64,000 bases of DNA, from contig VXAY01001269.1 of the NCBI GenBank assembly GCA_013399855.1, positions 1-64,000 of the forward strand. The letters are read 5' to 3'. Positions within the stretch are counted from its first letter, which is position 1. Each line of letters starts with the position of its first letter. Shown here in pieces: positions 48,956 to 61,408 of the stretch. Both the position numbers and the translations under genes were made by a program. The notes under the pieces were generated by a model. It ran no database searches, had not been told where the DNA came from, and saw only the letters and a program-made list of their open reading frames with translations. Source of the stretch: Oxyruncus cristatus (Eukaryota > Chordata > Aves > Passeriformes > Cotingidae).

Positions 48956-49686
48956 CTAGGCAAATTTTAGTCATTCTCAAAAGCAACACCAGGTTTCCAA
49001 CGTTAAATAAGGAAAAGCTGAAACTTTAGCTTCCAATTTTTTAGCGTTTAATCTAGAAGTTCACAAAGTGAACAACCTTCAGCTTTCAAACTTAAAGACT
49101 CAGCTTCAACTTTCAAGATTTTGTCTCTGCAAGTCACTGACACTTGGAATTGCTGCTGTTGGGAAAGGGAATCCCAAAGGAGGACACCTGGAAAGGGTCT
49201 GAGCATCCACGGAGAGATTCATTTGCACTGAAGCTGCAACATTTGTTCAGGAATGAACGAGCTCAAACTATGAGACGAAGGGGACGAGCGGCACAAAGAA
49301 ATTAGTCATTCATTCTGGATCTTGCTTTAGAAATAACCCAACAACATGCCTGAGTGACCCTACTCATTTGGTGCATTAACTCCTTTAAGCAACCAGCTAT
49401 TGCTCTCCCCTGACCTGCCCTGACTACTCTATTAAGTCCAAGGCAATCTCCTCGTCAGACAGCGTGTAGTTGGTGAACTGTCACCTCCAGCACTTCACCC
49501 ATGAATGAAACCTTCACCAGGAAACTCTGCTCCTTTTACATCCATATCCAGTCGTCACCTATTCACGCTCTGTCAAAATTGCTTTTGCATTTGCAAATTT
49601 TCATTGTAAACTCCTGGATGGGTTTAGGCATCTCTAGGGTGTCATTTGTGCTCCACGGTGGGTTGTGGAGCTTTTCTTCATTATGG

Positions 49687-49702
49687 TTTTTTTTTTTTTT
49701 TT
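49687..49702. repeat. Poly(T) tract
   Basis: Sixteen consecutive T. Confidence 0.85.
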
Positions 49703-51169
49703 AAAGATCCAATCCCTAGAGAGTAAGGTCACACGACTCACTAACTATTGTGTTTAGTAACACAAAGACAACGCTCTGTTCTTGTAAAATTCAGCAAAGC
49801 TTTAGTCGGGGAGATTTACATACCGAAATCCCTTGGCAATAGAATTCATCAGCCTCTGGAATTATTGAAAATGAACAAGGGCATGCATTTATCAGGGTTT
49901 GCTACATCCTTTTTTGCCCTGACAGACTTGCTCTATAACAGTTTAATTCTCGCTGTTAGAGAGTGTACAGAGTGCATCAGTCTTATATCATTTAAACTGG
50001 AGTCTAACAAAGACATAGAAAGGAGAGACACTCATTTATTCCAGGGAAGGCTGGAAGTGGCTCTTGCTGCTCCAAAGTCATGTTGTTTGATACATTCAAC
50101 ACTATTCATGTTGCTGAAGATATTAATATTTTAATTTTAAAGGTAAAAACCAGGACTTGAATCGCTAAAGCTTCTAAGCAACGGATTAAGTTCTGACCTT
50201 TCTAGAAAATATTTCAGTGTAAAAATCTTCTAAATATTGGTGATGAAAAGGCAAGTACATGATTTCTAAACAAGTATTGTAAGATTTTAGCCCTGAACAT
50301 ACTTAGAAATACCTGTACCATAGTCCCATAGTGACAACTGAAAGAATTCTTTTGGAAGTGGACTAACTGCCCAAATACAGTGCTTGTTCCAGAATTTTTA
50401 ACTCATTTCCTCCTACTTTCAGCTATGAAGAACTAACCTTTTTAAAAGGAAACTGTTCCTTTTCTCAGCAGCACAGCTGAATTCACATACCATAATTCTG
50501 CAAGGTAATTTAACAAAGACAGAAGGAAAAGTTTATAACTGATCCCCAAGAATCAATGAAGAACTTTATTGTTTTCATTAAGATTAGCATCATTGGGAAG
50601 AATATAGTTTTAGATTTTTATTTCTCCTGTTATTAGCCTATTATGTTAATTTCTTGGGGAAAAAAAATTAATGGTGGAAAACCTAATGGGATTATGGGTA
50701 TTATGTATAATAGATTATGAATTAGAAATTAATTACTGTCTCAGTTCTATGTTTACTCAAAAGTGACTATTAAAACATTGTCTGCTATCATGCTTTTTTC
50801 TTAGAAATTTAGAAGGTTAATTATCTTACATACTCAATGTTTATAGTAGCAAAATACTACACAGGTAACTGAAAAAGAGACTCAAGTCCTGAACAGTTCA
50901 ACTGAACAGTCAAACTAATATGGAAATACACAACAAAAAAAAGAATTCAAAGTTCTGCTTCAGATTTCAAAATCATTACCACACACAGAGGCCCACCCAG
51001 AAATTTGGACCCCCACTGCAAGAGGGTCTGTACACATCCATTCTAAGAAACTGTCTTTATCTTGATATAAATGACCTGGTTATCTACATGATACAAGTTC
51101 ATATTGTCATCATAGAGACAGAAAACAGAAATGTGGGAAGGTAGACAGATATTCTAGTTCAATTAAGTT

Positions 51170-51361
51170 AAAAACAAACAAACAAAACAAAAAAACAAAA
51201 CAAACAAAAAAAACACCCCCAAAAAAACACAACCCCCCAAAAAAACATAAAACCCCCAAACAAACAAACAAAAAAACCCCAAAACAAAACAAAACAAAAC
51301 CAAAACAAAACAAAGAAAAAAAAAACAAAACAAAAACCAAAAAACAACCAACAAAACCCAC
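51170..51361. repeat. A/C-only tract of 192 bp (CAAAA/CAAA type)
   Basis: Every base on the plus strand is A or C, apart from one T (51248) and one G (51315). It is built from CAAA and CAAAA units mixed with C-runs at 51216-51220, 51233-51238, 51253-51257 and 51277-51280. The minus strand is therefore G/T-only with four G-runs of 4-6. The minus-strand open frames of 65-83 codons here are artefacts of composition. Confidence 0.95.
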
Positions 51362-51399
51362 GCATCAGCCAAGACCCTCAGGGTACCTTTCAACCTAGA

Positions 51400-51446
51400 T
51401 CTGGATCTTAAAAGAAGCCAGAGGTCTGGATCTTAAAAGAAGCCAG
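51400..51446. repeat. Tandem duplication, 25-bp period
   Basis: A 22-mer starting TCTGGATCTTAAAAG occurs at 51400-51421 and identically at 51425-51446, separated by AGG. It lies 39 bp right of the A/C tract. The copies are identical, so the duplication is recent or conserved. Confidence 0.9.
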
Positions 51447-54400
51447 CTGAAGGAGCATGTAAATATAAGAGAATGCCAGTTCTTCCTACATGTTTTGATT
51501 GGCAAGGAACTGTATTTCCATTTCCCTGCAGCCTCTGTGGGTCCCTCTGAACTACTGGATCTTGGATTCCAGTGCAGCAAGGGAGATGGAATACTTCAGT
51601 ACCCAGTAATACTCCAAATCTTATCCTCTTTGCACTCATTTGCTTCATGGGGTTCCCCTAGGAGAGCCAACATATGCTTAAGTGAAACCACATGGTGTTT
51701 TTCTTCTACTGTATCTTGTAAAATTCAGTAACATGGCATAGAGGAATTAGTTAAAAATGACTTGTGGTTTCATCATTTTCCAGGCTCCATGATGTTTTCA
51801 TGCTTTGATTTTCAGAGACCATATGTAGCATTGGAGAACAAACCAAGTTTCTCTTGTGTTTAACCCTTTCCCTTACATACCAGCAAACATATTTTCTGTA
51901 TAAATAGACTCCCCCACTGATGGCAAACTAACAAAGATATTTACACACAGAAAATACACCAGCCTGTGGACATCCTATCCCACTGTTTTAATATTGAAAG
52001 CTATGCCTCAAGAATTTGTCCTTGTGAAACACTGGTAAGTTTTCCTGAGTTTGTATTATTACCTGAAGACAGAGCTGAGGAGAAGCCTGTTCAAAAAAAG
52101 TAGAAGCAATATTCCTGTTTCTACATTAGGCAGCCAAGACCACCTCAGGTCATGTGGTCCATAACATATCACCAAATAAGTGTAATAGAAGTGGAGCACT
52201 GGCTCTGCTTTTAAGTTGTGACAAAGATATGGAAGAATTGACAGCTTTTGGACAGACTGAATTTGTGGTCAGCCAGATGTTCAGGTTGTTTGCTCGGTTT
52301 TCCCATTACTGGGAGTGACAGCTGCAGTATGTGCCTGGCAATCACATCTCCACCCCTGGCACTTTGATGGAGCTCAGGGGAAGTGGCAACATGTAATGCT
52401 ACAACTGGAAGATTCAGCATAGCCAATGTTTAAAGTACCTTTTTTTTTTCCTTTTTATGGCAGAGGATCAATAAAAAACCTCCATCTTATGCATTACCAT
52501 CTCTTTTCATCAGCCTTCATTTGTTTCAGGGAAACAGCCTCATTGGTGCCCATGTGCCAACATTAATGATGCTCATATGACAGTGAAAGTTCACAAATTT
52601 AGGCAACAGAGCTAATGAGCAATAAATAGTGAAAGAACAAAGGTGAAATAGTGAAAGAATAAATAGTGAAAGAAACAGAGATTACAGACAAGTGGTTTAC
52701 AGTTGTTTAGTTTGGAGAGCTGGGATCCAAGTATTCTTTGATGAAGCAAATATTTACTGGAGTGAAATTTTGTATTGCAGAATTTTTAATGGCATTTCTA
52801 GAGCTTAAAATGTAACTGATAATTGTACAGAAATTGGTTGCAATGAGGGAGTTTTGGAGATGCCAGAATACCAAATGTAGAAATACCAGTTTTCCTATTC
52901 ACTACAGAGGAAAGGGGATATTTGTGTGCATCTCAAACAAGTAAAACACAAAGGTGAGTAATGACATATTTTTTTTCCCCCTGACTTGACAACAGTATTT
53001 GTTGTAAAATGAAATTTTAAGAGTTGCGATCTTTATTTACAGAAATGCGGGAATTAAATGGGGAAGGAGAGTTCCATCATCTCAAACAGAAAAACAGTGA
53101 AATCCAACATTTCCTTGTACTCTTCTTGTGCAACCTGTCTTTAATTCAGTGGCTTTCAAGTTTTAAAACTTGCAGATCCCTAATAATTTTTCAGTGAAAG
53201 AAGGTACTTCAGTGTAGTGAGCCCATTAAAACACAGTTGCTTTTTCAAGTCCCTTGCTACTAGGCTAAGTCCACATATCCCAAAAGCTAAATACCTGGGT
53301 TAGGAGATACTGGTGAGAGGTGTATATTTCTTTAGTCCAAAATGCTCCAGTCAGTATTAATTATTTTAGGCGCTTGCGATAGAAACTTCTGAACGTTTAC
53401 TGGTATAAAAATCGTGGTGAGGGGGAAGGGAGTGAGTCTCTAACAACCCTGGTTACAGCCAGCTATGTGTAATAAAGTCTTTAATTAAGTAGTACAAGTG
53501 AACTCTATGAGATGGGAAGGTGGGGAGAGTGGGATTACAACCCACAGCACTAAATCAACACACGCCATTATAGGCACATATGGTGCAAGTGGAATTCAGT
53601 AGAAGTTTTAGACATCTGAGGCCAAATCACCCCCACTGCTATAAAGTTATCCCTTTAAAGGATAGCAGTAAAGGTCATGGTAGCTCATGCCAAATATAAA
53701 AATGAGAGCTGGAGACAGGAAACAGTGTTCAGATGTTACAGAGCTTTAAACCTGTTTTATGTCTGCTTTGGGCTTTCCATTTGTCCAGACACTGCACACA
53801 GAACCTGCTTTGACCACATCACATATTGTATAGCCTCCTTTTTTACCTACCATGAAAACAACAGTGGATAAAAACCTGTTTGCCTTTGCTATATGGTATG
53901 TTGTAACAGATCACATCTGTAAAAATTAATCAGTAGACGTTAACATGTTTATAGCTGCCCTACTCCCATTCTGTTAGGATATCTACAAATCAGTTAGAAT
54001 TCTTATCTTCCAGATGTAGTAACAAAATATAAACCTCTCATTTCAAAAAGACATAATAAAATGAGACTTACTTTATCAAGTAAGAATCAAGAAGTAGGAC
54101 ACAGTTTCCAGCCGAGCACCACAGAAAGTTCTCTTTAGTTTTGTGCAATGAACAGTGGCTACTAGGGCAGGATGAATAAAACCCTCAGAACATTTACTTT
54201 ACCATAATTGTCTTAGAGCCTAAGTTTAAACAGGGATTCTACACTTTAAAAGCCAAAAAAACCCCCAAGACAGAACACTGAACACTTTGCATATTCAGCA
54301 TGTTTCTGCAAATGTTCTACTATTAAATCAATTGCTGCAAGTATTTTGTTGACAATGAAAAAATGAAAGGAAATTAAAACTTTACAAAGATTATATAGAG

Positions 54401-57269
54401 GAAAAAAAGACGAAGATTGAAGAACTGGAAAAGATACTACAAACAGTAGAGAACTGAAGTGCTTTCACTTTTTTTGCCCTGTCCATAACATGAATCTAAG
54501 GACATAATAGCATTTTTCAAATCCATTGCCTACTCCAGCTTTTAGTCAGTTATTTGGAAATTCATGTGGGCAAAAAGGTATTTACTTGTGTTCACTGTGA
54601 AGTCTGAACCTTTGGAAAAAGACTGCCCCTATGGTTAAACAAATAGTGCACAAGAAGAAAAATACCAGACCTTTTTCAGTTAAATATCTTTGAATGTATT
54701 GCATCATTCAGCAGTGGTTAGAACCCAAGGCAGATCCACACTGCATGTGTAAGGCCCAAAAACACCACCCCCCCCATTTCCACAGCATCAGAGAACCACT
54801 GATTTCATGAGGTGAGGAGCTGCTTCCTATTGAGAGGATGTCCTCATCCCGAAGAGATTACTACATACATTCCTTGACTTATAAACCTCAACCCAGGAGA
54901 TCAATTGGGTCTTAAGGAGGCTAAGAAAACCTTTCTCAAAATCATCCAGTTCAAGCAGGGTAAGACTTCCCACAGCTTGTCCTAAGGGCAATGGAGGTAG
55001 GAAGAGAATTGGCATCCATTTCCAACTTGCAAGACATTCAAGCACACCTTCTTCACTGCAAAACATGAGAAAGTAATGCAGCTGTGCATTTACTATATTA
55101 ACTGTTGTCTTCTGCTAGAAATACTCTCTTCCTATAGAGGTCAAATTTCTCACAATTTCTGTACCATATTTGACTTATGAATAAATGCATAAAGATTATT
55201 TTTATTAGCAAATTCCTTAGCTTTTAGAACAAGTGGTATTAAAATCACTGTTATGCACCTGGGAAAACTGAGTAAATTATGATACAATCATTACATCTGG
55301 TACAGAGGCTGCAATACATTTGCTGGAAAATGAGATATTACTACTTATGGACTTTGCATACTAGTAACACTTAATTACTTAATATCTGTGGGCATCTTTG
55401 GCATGAGAGACAAACAAGAATTCTGCTAGTCCCCAGCAGTTCAACTCTGCATTTATCTCCTCTATAACACATAAAGGTACATAAATGAAAATAAGATTCC
55501 AATCAGTACTGTACCTGAAACCATTTATTCTTTTGATCCAGAAAACTAGACTATGAAGAGAAACACTATTGATCCTGGGTTCAGTGCAGTATTGCTGCAA
55601 TGAATAACCATTTTATGAATATGCGGTCTGTTAGTAGAGGGTATCTTCTTTTCAGTGAAGCTGGAACTAGCCAGTTGTGCTTCCAGTATTCCCCTGTTTT
55701 TACAGAGTGGTCACTAAGGGATGAAAGGGATCCCTGGAATACTTAAAAGCTGTCTCAAAGGTAGTAGGTGAGATGAGTATGCAGAATGGGTGTGGGTAAA
55801 ATCTCATGGACTTTTTGGGTAGACACAGGCAGCAGTTCTTGCGGAGTCTGACCAGGAAGGAAAACCATATGGAGAAGAGACAATAAGAAATCACCAAGAA
55901 GGGTGAATGAGGCTGGTGTGGATACAGACCCTTCCTTGTTCTGAATTGTATCCACCTCTTTGTGGTTGGATTCTAAATACACATCTTACTTTATGGAGGT
56001 AATTTAGTGGTTATCATGAATATTGGTTGTAGGAGGGGGGCAGAAATGCTACAGACAACAAAGCTGACTTAGAGTTGCTGTGATAAATCACAGGGGAGCA
56101 CAGTCTGCACATGGTGGGAATGGCATGTGAGTCAGCTGAGAGGTGATGGATGCCTGAGGTTATTTATTCTGGAGGATGCCAGGGTGAACTAGAAGTGCAG
56201 TTGTCCCTGTGACTGCAACAAATCATCTGATTAATAAAGTTTGTATTTTAAGTCTTGAAAAGTCTGTAGTCCTCCCATTTTTCTGTCCTCTTGTTTAAAA
56301 AAGAAATTGCCAAATGTAAATATATTTAGAAGGCAAGTAGCAAAACATCACCACAAATGGGTGTCTAATAACTAAACTAATAGTCAAATAAGTGTACAGC
56401 AGTCATAGTACCCAACTAACTTCAACAATTCTCTTTCTAATATTATTAAGAACACCTTGGTAATGAGTAAATTTTATTACTCAGATAAATTTTTGTATCT
56501 AATAAAATCTACTTTAGTTCTCAGGACTTCTGCTTTGGCAACAATTGCTCTCCAATGCCAAGAACACAAAGGTGAGTTTGAGAGGTTGTGGCTGTTGATG
56601 TTGTTTAGTTACTATGTTAAAAAATAATTATTGTCTGGTGCCTATCACAACCGGAAAAGGAAGTCAACTTTTCAAAGGCTCAAGTAAATATCACATAACA
56701 AAGTTGGACAAAACAGAAGGAAATTGTGGTTAACATACGCTCTGTTGTCTCAGTAAATAGCAAAAAAAACCCAAACCCCAAACAATCCTGATTTGTTTTC
56801 CAGTAATAGACAGCTCTATCAGAACACTTTGCTTCAACAGTGCACAGAAACTGGCAGGAACACAAATAAATTGGCTGTACTTCTTTGGGTATAGCTTTAG
56901 TTCAAGGTACTGTTTATTTAGCATTTATTTATTTAATGTCTTGAAGTCACTGCTTTTAATCAAGCAATTTGTGACTTCCTCTTCTTCCCTATGTGTTTTC
57001 CTTTACATTGTCCTCTGAAGGGTGCAAGGAGGACATAAGGGAAGGTGACATTTTAAAATGTGGCATAAATTTAAATGCACACAAACTTTAGGACCACATT
57101 TGAGCATTTCCTTAAATGCCACAAAGTTCCTGCTATTTCTTTCATTTCTCTTACAAAGTGAGGGGAAAAAAATTGAAAATAATAAAAAATAAATTTCTGG
57201 TTTTTGTAGACAATCAGAAGGATTCCAGTGTCTGAGTCTCCATTTACCCCTGGTTCAGCAGCGTAAAAG
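51447..57269. other. Unique DNA, no gene recognised
   Basis: Has a small repeat cluster at 52624-52674 and a C8 run near 54768. An AATAAA at 56233-56238 on the plus strand has no attached coding sequence. A weak CR1-like minus-strand stretch near 54930-54990 was not accepted. Confidence 0.5.
52624..52674. repeat. Three copies of AAATAGTGAAAGAA
   Basis: Copies of the 14-mer at 52624-52637, 52646-52659 and 52661-52674, with unequal periods of 22 and 15 bp; a small imperfect satellite. Confidence 0.9.
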
Positions 57270-57395
57270 CATAATCTTATTCAATCCTCCATATAGCTTG
57301 TTGGAGATTTGTGGGTTTTTTTTAAAGAGAGGATAATGCAGGGAGATAAGTTACATGTGTCCAGTGCCATACAGCAAGTTGCTACTGATTAGTGG
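57270..57395 (-). mobile_element. Possible MIR relic, minus strand
   Basis: GGGAGATAAGTTACATGTGT then CCAGTGCCATACAGCAAGTT parallels the reversed MIR core (GAGGTTAAGTGACTTG, then CCAAGGTCACACAGC). Upstream, AATCCTCCATATAGCTTGTT fits the following reversed section. Highly diverged. Confidence 0.45.
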
Positions 57396-60300
57396 TCTTC
57401 TGTAATGGTAATGCAGCACAGTCTTTAGGGGATTGCAACTGATCTCTTTTGAAGATATACAGTGTGCCCCTGCATTGACCCAGTCTCTGAGAATGCAGAG
57501 TACACCAGCACTGGAGGAGGAGAGAACTTCGAAAGCACTTTGAAAGCAATTTTAAGAATTTATTATATTAAGACAATTCCATGTTGCAGCGTTTCATTTG
57601 TTTGCTTGCTTTTAGAAGTGTTGCATTGTTATATCAATTCTACTATAGTTAATAGTTAGAGATAAGGAGAATTTTAAACCCTAAATATCTGTCTTGCTTG
57701 CACCCTGATAAGTCTATGCAACTAGAATTAATAATTCTACTTGATTTGTAAATATCCAAAATATCCTGTAAGTCAGTGTTCAGTTGAACTGCTTGTTCAG
57801 TTGCAGCGGTTGAAAGAATCCTTTCCATGAAACCAGAAAAATCTATTAAAAAATCTGTGAAATCAGACTGAGCTGTGCCATTCCTCACAAAAGCTTGTTT
57901 GAACTGATCTTCAGAGTTTCTGCAACAGGGACTCTGCTAAATTCCTAGACATTAATTTCCATTGCTTGCTTAAACAAAGATTTCTACATCAGAAATGGGA
58001 AGCACAGTTGTCATGGATGCTCAGGGATTAAGAAGACACTTGGTTATACTTGCACAGGACATCTGTGCTGAAGTTGAACTTGGCTGCAGAGGGAAGAAGC
58101 ACGTTCTCAGTGTGACAGTAAACACAAGCCAAGAAGAATGCTTAGTTCTTTGTCCTGTGGCACTCAGAGTCTCAGCTCAAACCAAACCATCCTGAGTGAA
58201 TTAAACAAGAAAGGACCACACCATCTCCCTACTCCAGGGCATCACCAGCCAAAAGCAGCAGGAAAGAACTGCCCTTAGGTTTCACCTGTAATGTTCTCAT
58301 AAATAAATGGTTATCACTTGCTAATTTACTGTCCCCATAGATCCTCCCCAGCTTCTGAGTTTATCCAAAACAGCTACTGCTAATCAGGTGCTGCTGCTTC
58401 AAGCTTCATCACGACAACCTCTGCACAGCAGTTAGATGCCAATGAAATGTCCAGAAAATTATTAAAAACACCGTCATTGTATGAAATGGAATTTCATAAA
58501 CTAGATCAAAAAAAGCAAAGCCTACTAGCTCTTCACAAAGTTTCCTATTATTAGCTGATAAGTTCCTTGCCTCCCTTGAAAATGCTATCTGAAAATCCAA
58601 TTTTCCACAGTCAGGTCCCAATACAGACATTTGTTTATGAATCATGTTTTATGGAGAACTTAATTTTTTTCCCTGACTGAGAATGAACTCTGAAACATCC
58701 AAAATGGGGAGATTTTAAGTAAAAAAGAAAAGCTGGATCCAAGGAGCTACAGAGCTTGGGCACCAAGTACTTGTCTGTCGTGCTTATTCCTGATTAAAAT
58801 CCTTTCAACCAAGCTATTTACTCCCACACTTTGCTGGGTCAAGCATACAGAAATTTAGGAAAGACATCTTTTACCTAATCTTCCTTAGCACATAATGGCA
58901 GTTCCCAAGAAAGCATGTTTTCCAAGTGGTTTTGACATAGAAGGAGGAATTGCATACATCCTTCCACTGTAACTCCAAATATCTGCACCTCTATGGGTGC
59001 TACTGGTCAGAAGAGCTTTGTGTGTTCTATCCTGAGTGAAGGTAGTGAAAAACCAGCCCAGATCTGCATGCAGGGATGCAGTTTGCCAGCTCACACGCAA
59101 TTCCAGCACTGAAGGATTGCGTGTTGATCACTGCTGTGCAGCCAACCCACCTGTCAAGACACAGAGAGAAGTTACTTAAAATAAAGAATGCCTGGTGTAA
59201 ATCAAATATTGATGAAAGGAGGCCTTAATCACCTGCCTCCAGCTCCACAAGGCACAGCAATAGTTGATTTCAGACTTATTTACTGAGTTCCTTTCACCTT
59301 TTCTCCCTTCATTAATTTGCTGGGAAAAGCTAATGGATGGATAGGAGCCTGTTGTCTAAAGAGCAGATGTTATTGTAAGTACTGCTGATTCTGATAGACT
59401 TCCCCTTTGCTTTTCTGCTTAAATGAGACCTTCCCACACATACACACACTGTGTATAATGAACAGAGCAGTCATGGCACTATCTTTGTATTATTCAACAC
59501 CAGGATATGTTTATTCAGTGTTCTACCAGCTGGTTTACACCAACTGATTAGTCTTGACCTCTCCCTGGCTCTTCTTTGTCTTGGAAGATTTGGCCATGGG
59601 TGTAGATACACAACTTAAAACTCTTTTAATCAGGTGTTTTATTTTTGTCTGCTTACTCAGCTCTCTTTAGGGGCAGATGGGGGAGAGAATTAGTGTGAAA
59701 CTGGACACATTAAGACATCAGGGTGCATCTTTGTACTCAACTTTAGACATCTGGCTACTACTAGACACACTATTTTGGCATCATCCATCAGTTTTTGGAC
59801 TTTTTTTTCTATTCTGGGTTAACAAGTGTTCAAAGTCCAAAATAAAAAGAGAGAATGGAATGAAAACAGTCAAGTGGGGGGCTGTGAAAAATAACATTAC
59901 TGAGAAGCTGGGATAATAAAAAGTGACGCACGATGATTGTACGAGCCACTAGAAAAGCACTGGAAAAAGGGAAACATCATTCAGCTGCAGCAGAGTCTTT
60001 AAGTAGCTGGTCCTACAGCAGCTGAACATCCGCTCAGATGGTTGAAAACTCAGCAGGGCTCGAGGGAGCCCAGACATCCATGGGGCTTTGCTATTAAAAA
60101 CCTGGATGTCCTCTCAGCACTGATGGCAGGAACAGGTCTGAAGGTCCAGAGCATCTGTTCTGTTCCCTTTCCTAAACCCGACTGCAGTCTCAGAACGGGG
60201 AACATTTAACTGGGTCCCCCATGCACTTCCTGCCTGATACAGGATGCTGTCTCCCACAGCAATAAAGGAAATGATAGCCTCCCGTATACATCCAAGTAAT

Positions 60301-60696
60301 AATAAAATGAGAAGTATGTAATAATAACCAGAGCCATATGAAATATGCACTTCATGAACCAAAATTAAACTGGAAAAATGGCTAAGCATGAAAGGTCAGG
60401 GCTCAAACTCAACATAATCTCCTGTGTTTTACGCCTCTCTCCCTGCAAGGAAATTAAATTTTAATGATTTTTGGGAGCTCTGGCTGCTAAATACCACTTC
60501 CAACCTTCTGTATGAATGACAGCATAACCTCAAGGCCAATGAAAGTGGCCAAGACTGGCTGCTTTTACACACAAGGTGTTGGATTATTCCCTAATGTATA
60601 GAACATCCAGCACAACAGTCCTAAGGGTTGATGCAAACAATTAGGATTGAGAGGTCTGGTCAGAGCTTAGGAGATCAAGAAGAGTAAGGCTAAAAG
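57396..60696. other. Unique DNA, no gene recognised
   Basis: A 74-codon minus-strand frame (58885-59109) has a varied, protein-like composition but no recognised domain, and I saw no convincing splice sites. No named repeats. Confidence 0.45.
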
Positions 60697-61003
60697 TACC
60701 TGTAGGAAAGAGAAGCCAGGCTCTTCCCCACAGTGTCAAGCAATAGGTCAAGAGGCAACGGGCAGGAAGTGATGCACAGGAAGTTCCTCCTGAATTTGAG
60801 GAAGAACTTCTTCACTGTGTGGGTGACCAAGCACTGGAACAGGTTGTCCAGAGAGGTTGAGGGTTGTCCATCACTGCGGATATTTAGGAGCCATCTGGAT
60901 GCAATCCTGTGCCATGTGCTCTGGAATGAGCCTGCTTGAGCTGGGAGGTTGGACCAGACGACCCACTGTGGTCCCTCCCAACCCCACCCATTTGTGATCT
61001 CCA
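60697..61003 (+). mobile_element. CR1 LINE, 5'-truncated 3' part
   Basis: The plus strand encodes the CR1 ORF2 C-terminus: RKFLLNLRKNFFTVWVTKHW, then NRLSREVEGCPSLRIFRSHL, then DAILCHVLWNEPA and a stop at 60939. The 3' UTR follows (GAGGTTGGACCAGACGACCC, then GGTCCCTCCCAACCCC), ending in CCCATTTGTGATC at about 61003. The first ~35 bases already show a frame loss compared with the family. Typical dead CR1. Confidence 0.95.
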
Positions 61004-61377
61004 CTTCTCCCATGCTGTCAATGCAGTGAAAAAATCCCTCCTGACGCAGAAAACAAGAGGGCTGTGTTCACGTCACAGAAATTGAAACATCCACATTAAC
61101 TGTGAGAGGCTTGAAGTATTCAGCAAAGGTAATTTATTATATGCATCAATAACTGCAAATCTTTTCTTTGGAACACAGGTATGTTTTTTATGGGTAGGGT
61201 TTGTTTGGGTTTTTTGGTTGTTGTTTGCTTTTTCTCATTACTCTAGTAATTGACACAAGTATGTCATATTCTAGACTCCATTCAGTATCCACAAATAAGG
61301 ATGATAGAAGAAACTCAAGACCTAAAATGATTTCTAAGATACTTCTTCAGCTTCAGATGAAGATTTTTCAGCCTTTC

Positions 61378-61408
61378 TACAGCTATCAAGCAATTACAGC
61401 TATCAAGC
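61378..61408. repeat. 14-bp direct repeat, 17-bp period
   Basis: TACAGCTATCAAGC at 61378-61391 and 61395-61408. Confidence 0.85.

Larger units (their letters stand above)
46043..51169. other. Unique DNA, no gene recognised
   Basis: Contains a 44-bp homopurine tract (48912-48955), a 16-bp poly(T) (49687-49702) and a 128-codon plus-strand open frame (49748-50134) with no recognised domain. The region 49140-50130 is non-repetitive and a possible conserved non-coding area, unproven. Confidence 0.5.

Noticed and set aside
49748..50134. 128-codon plus-strand open frame
   Set aside because: Unrecognised sequence without exon borders; length within chance expectation.
51110..51393. Phe/Cys/Gly/Leu-rich minus-strand open frames
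   Set aside because: Pure artefact of the A/C-only tract read as G/T codons.
54930..54990. CR1-like minus-strand 3' end (AAATCATCCAGTTCAAGC)
   Set aside because: Only a short partial similarity; the neighbouring family landmarks are missing.
56233..56238. AATAAA followed by T/G-rich DNA, possible 3' end of a transcript
   Set aside because: AATAAA is frequent in AT-rich DNA, and no coding or LTR structure is linked to it.
58885..59109. 74-codon minus-strand frame with protein-like composition
   Set aside because: No recognised domain, no clear splice sites and no neighbouring exons.
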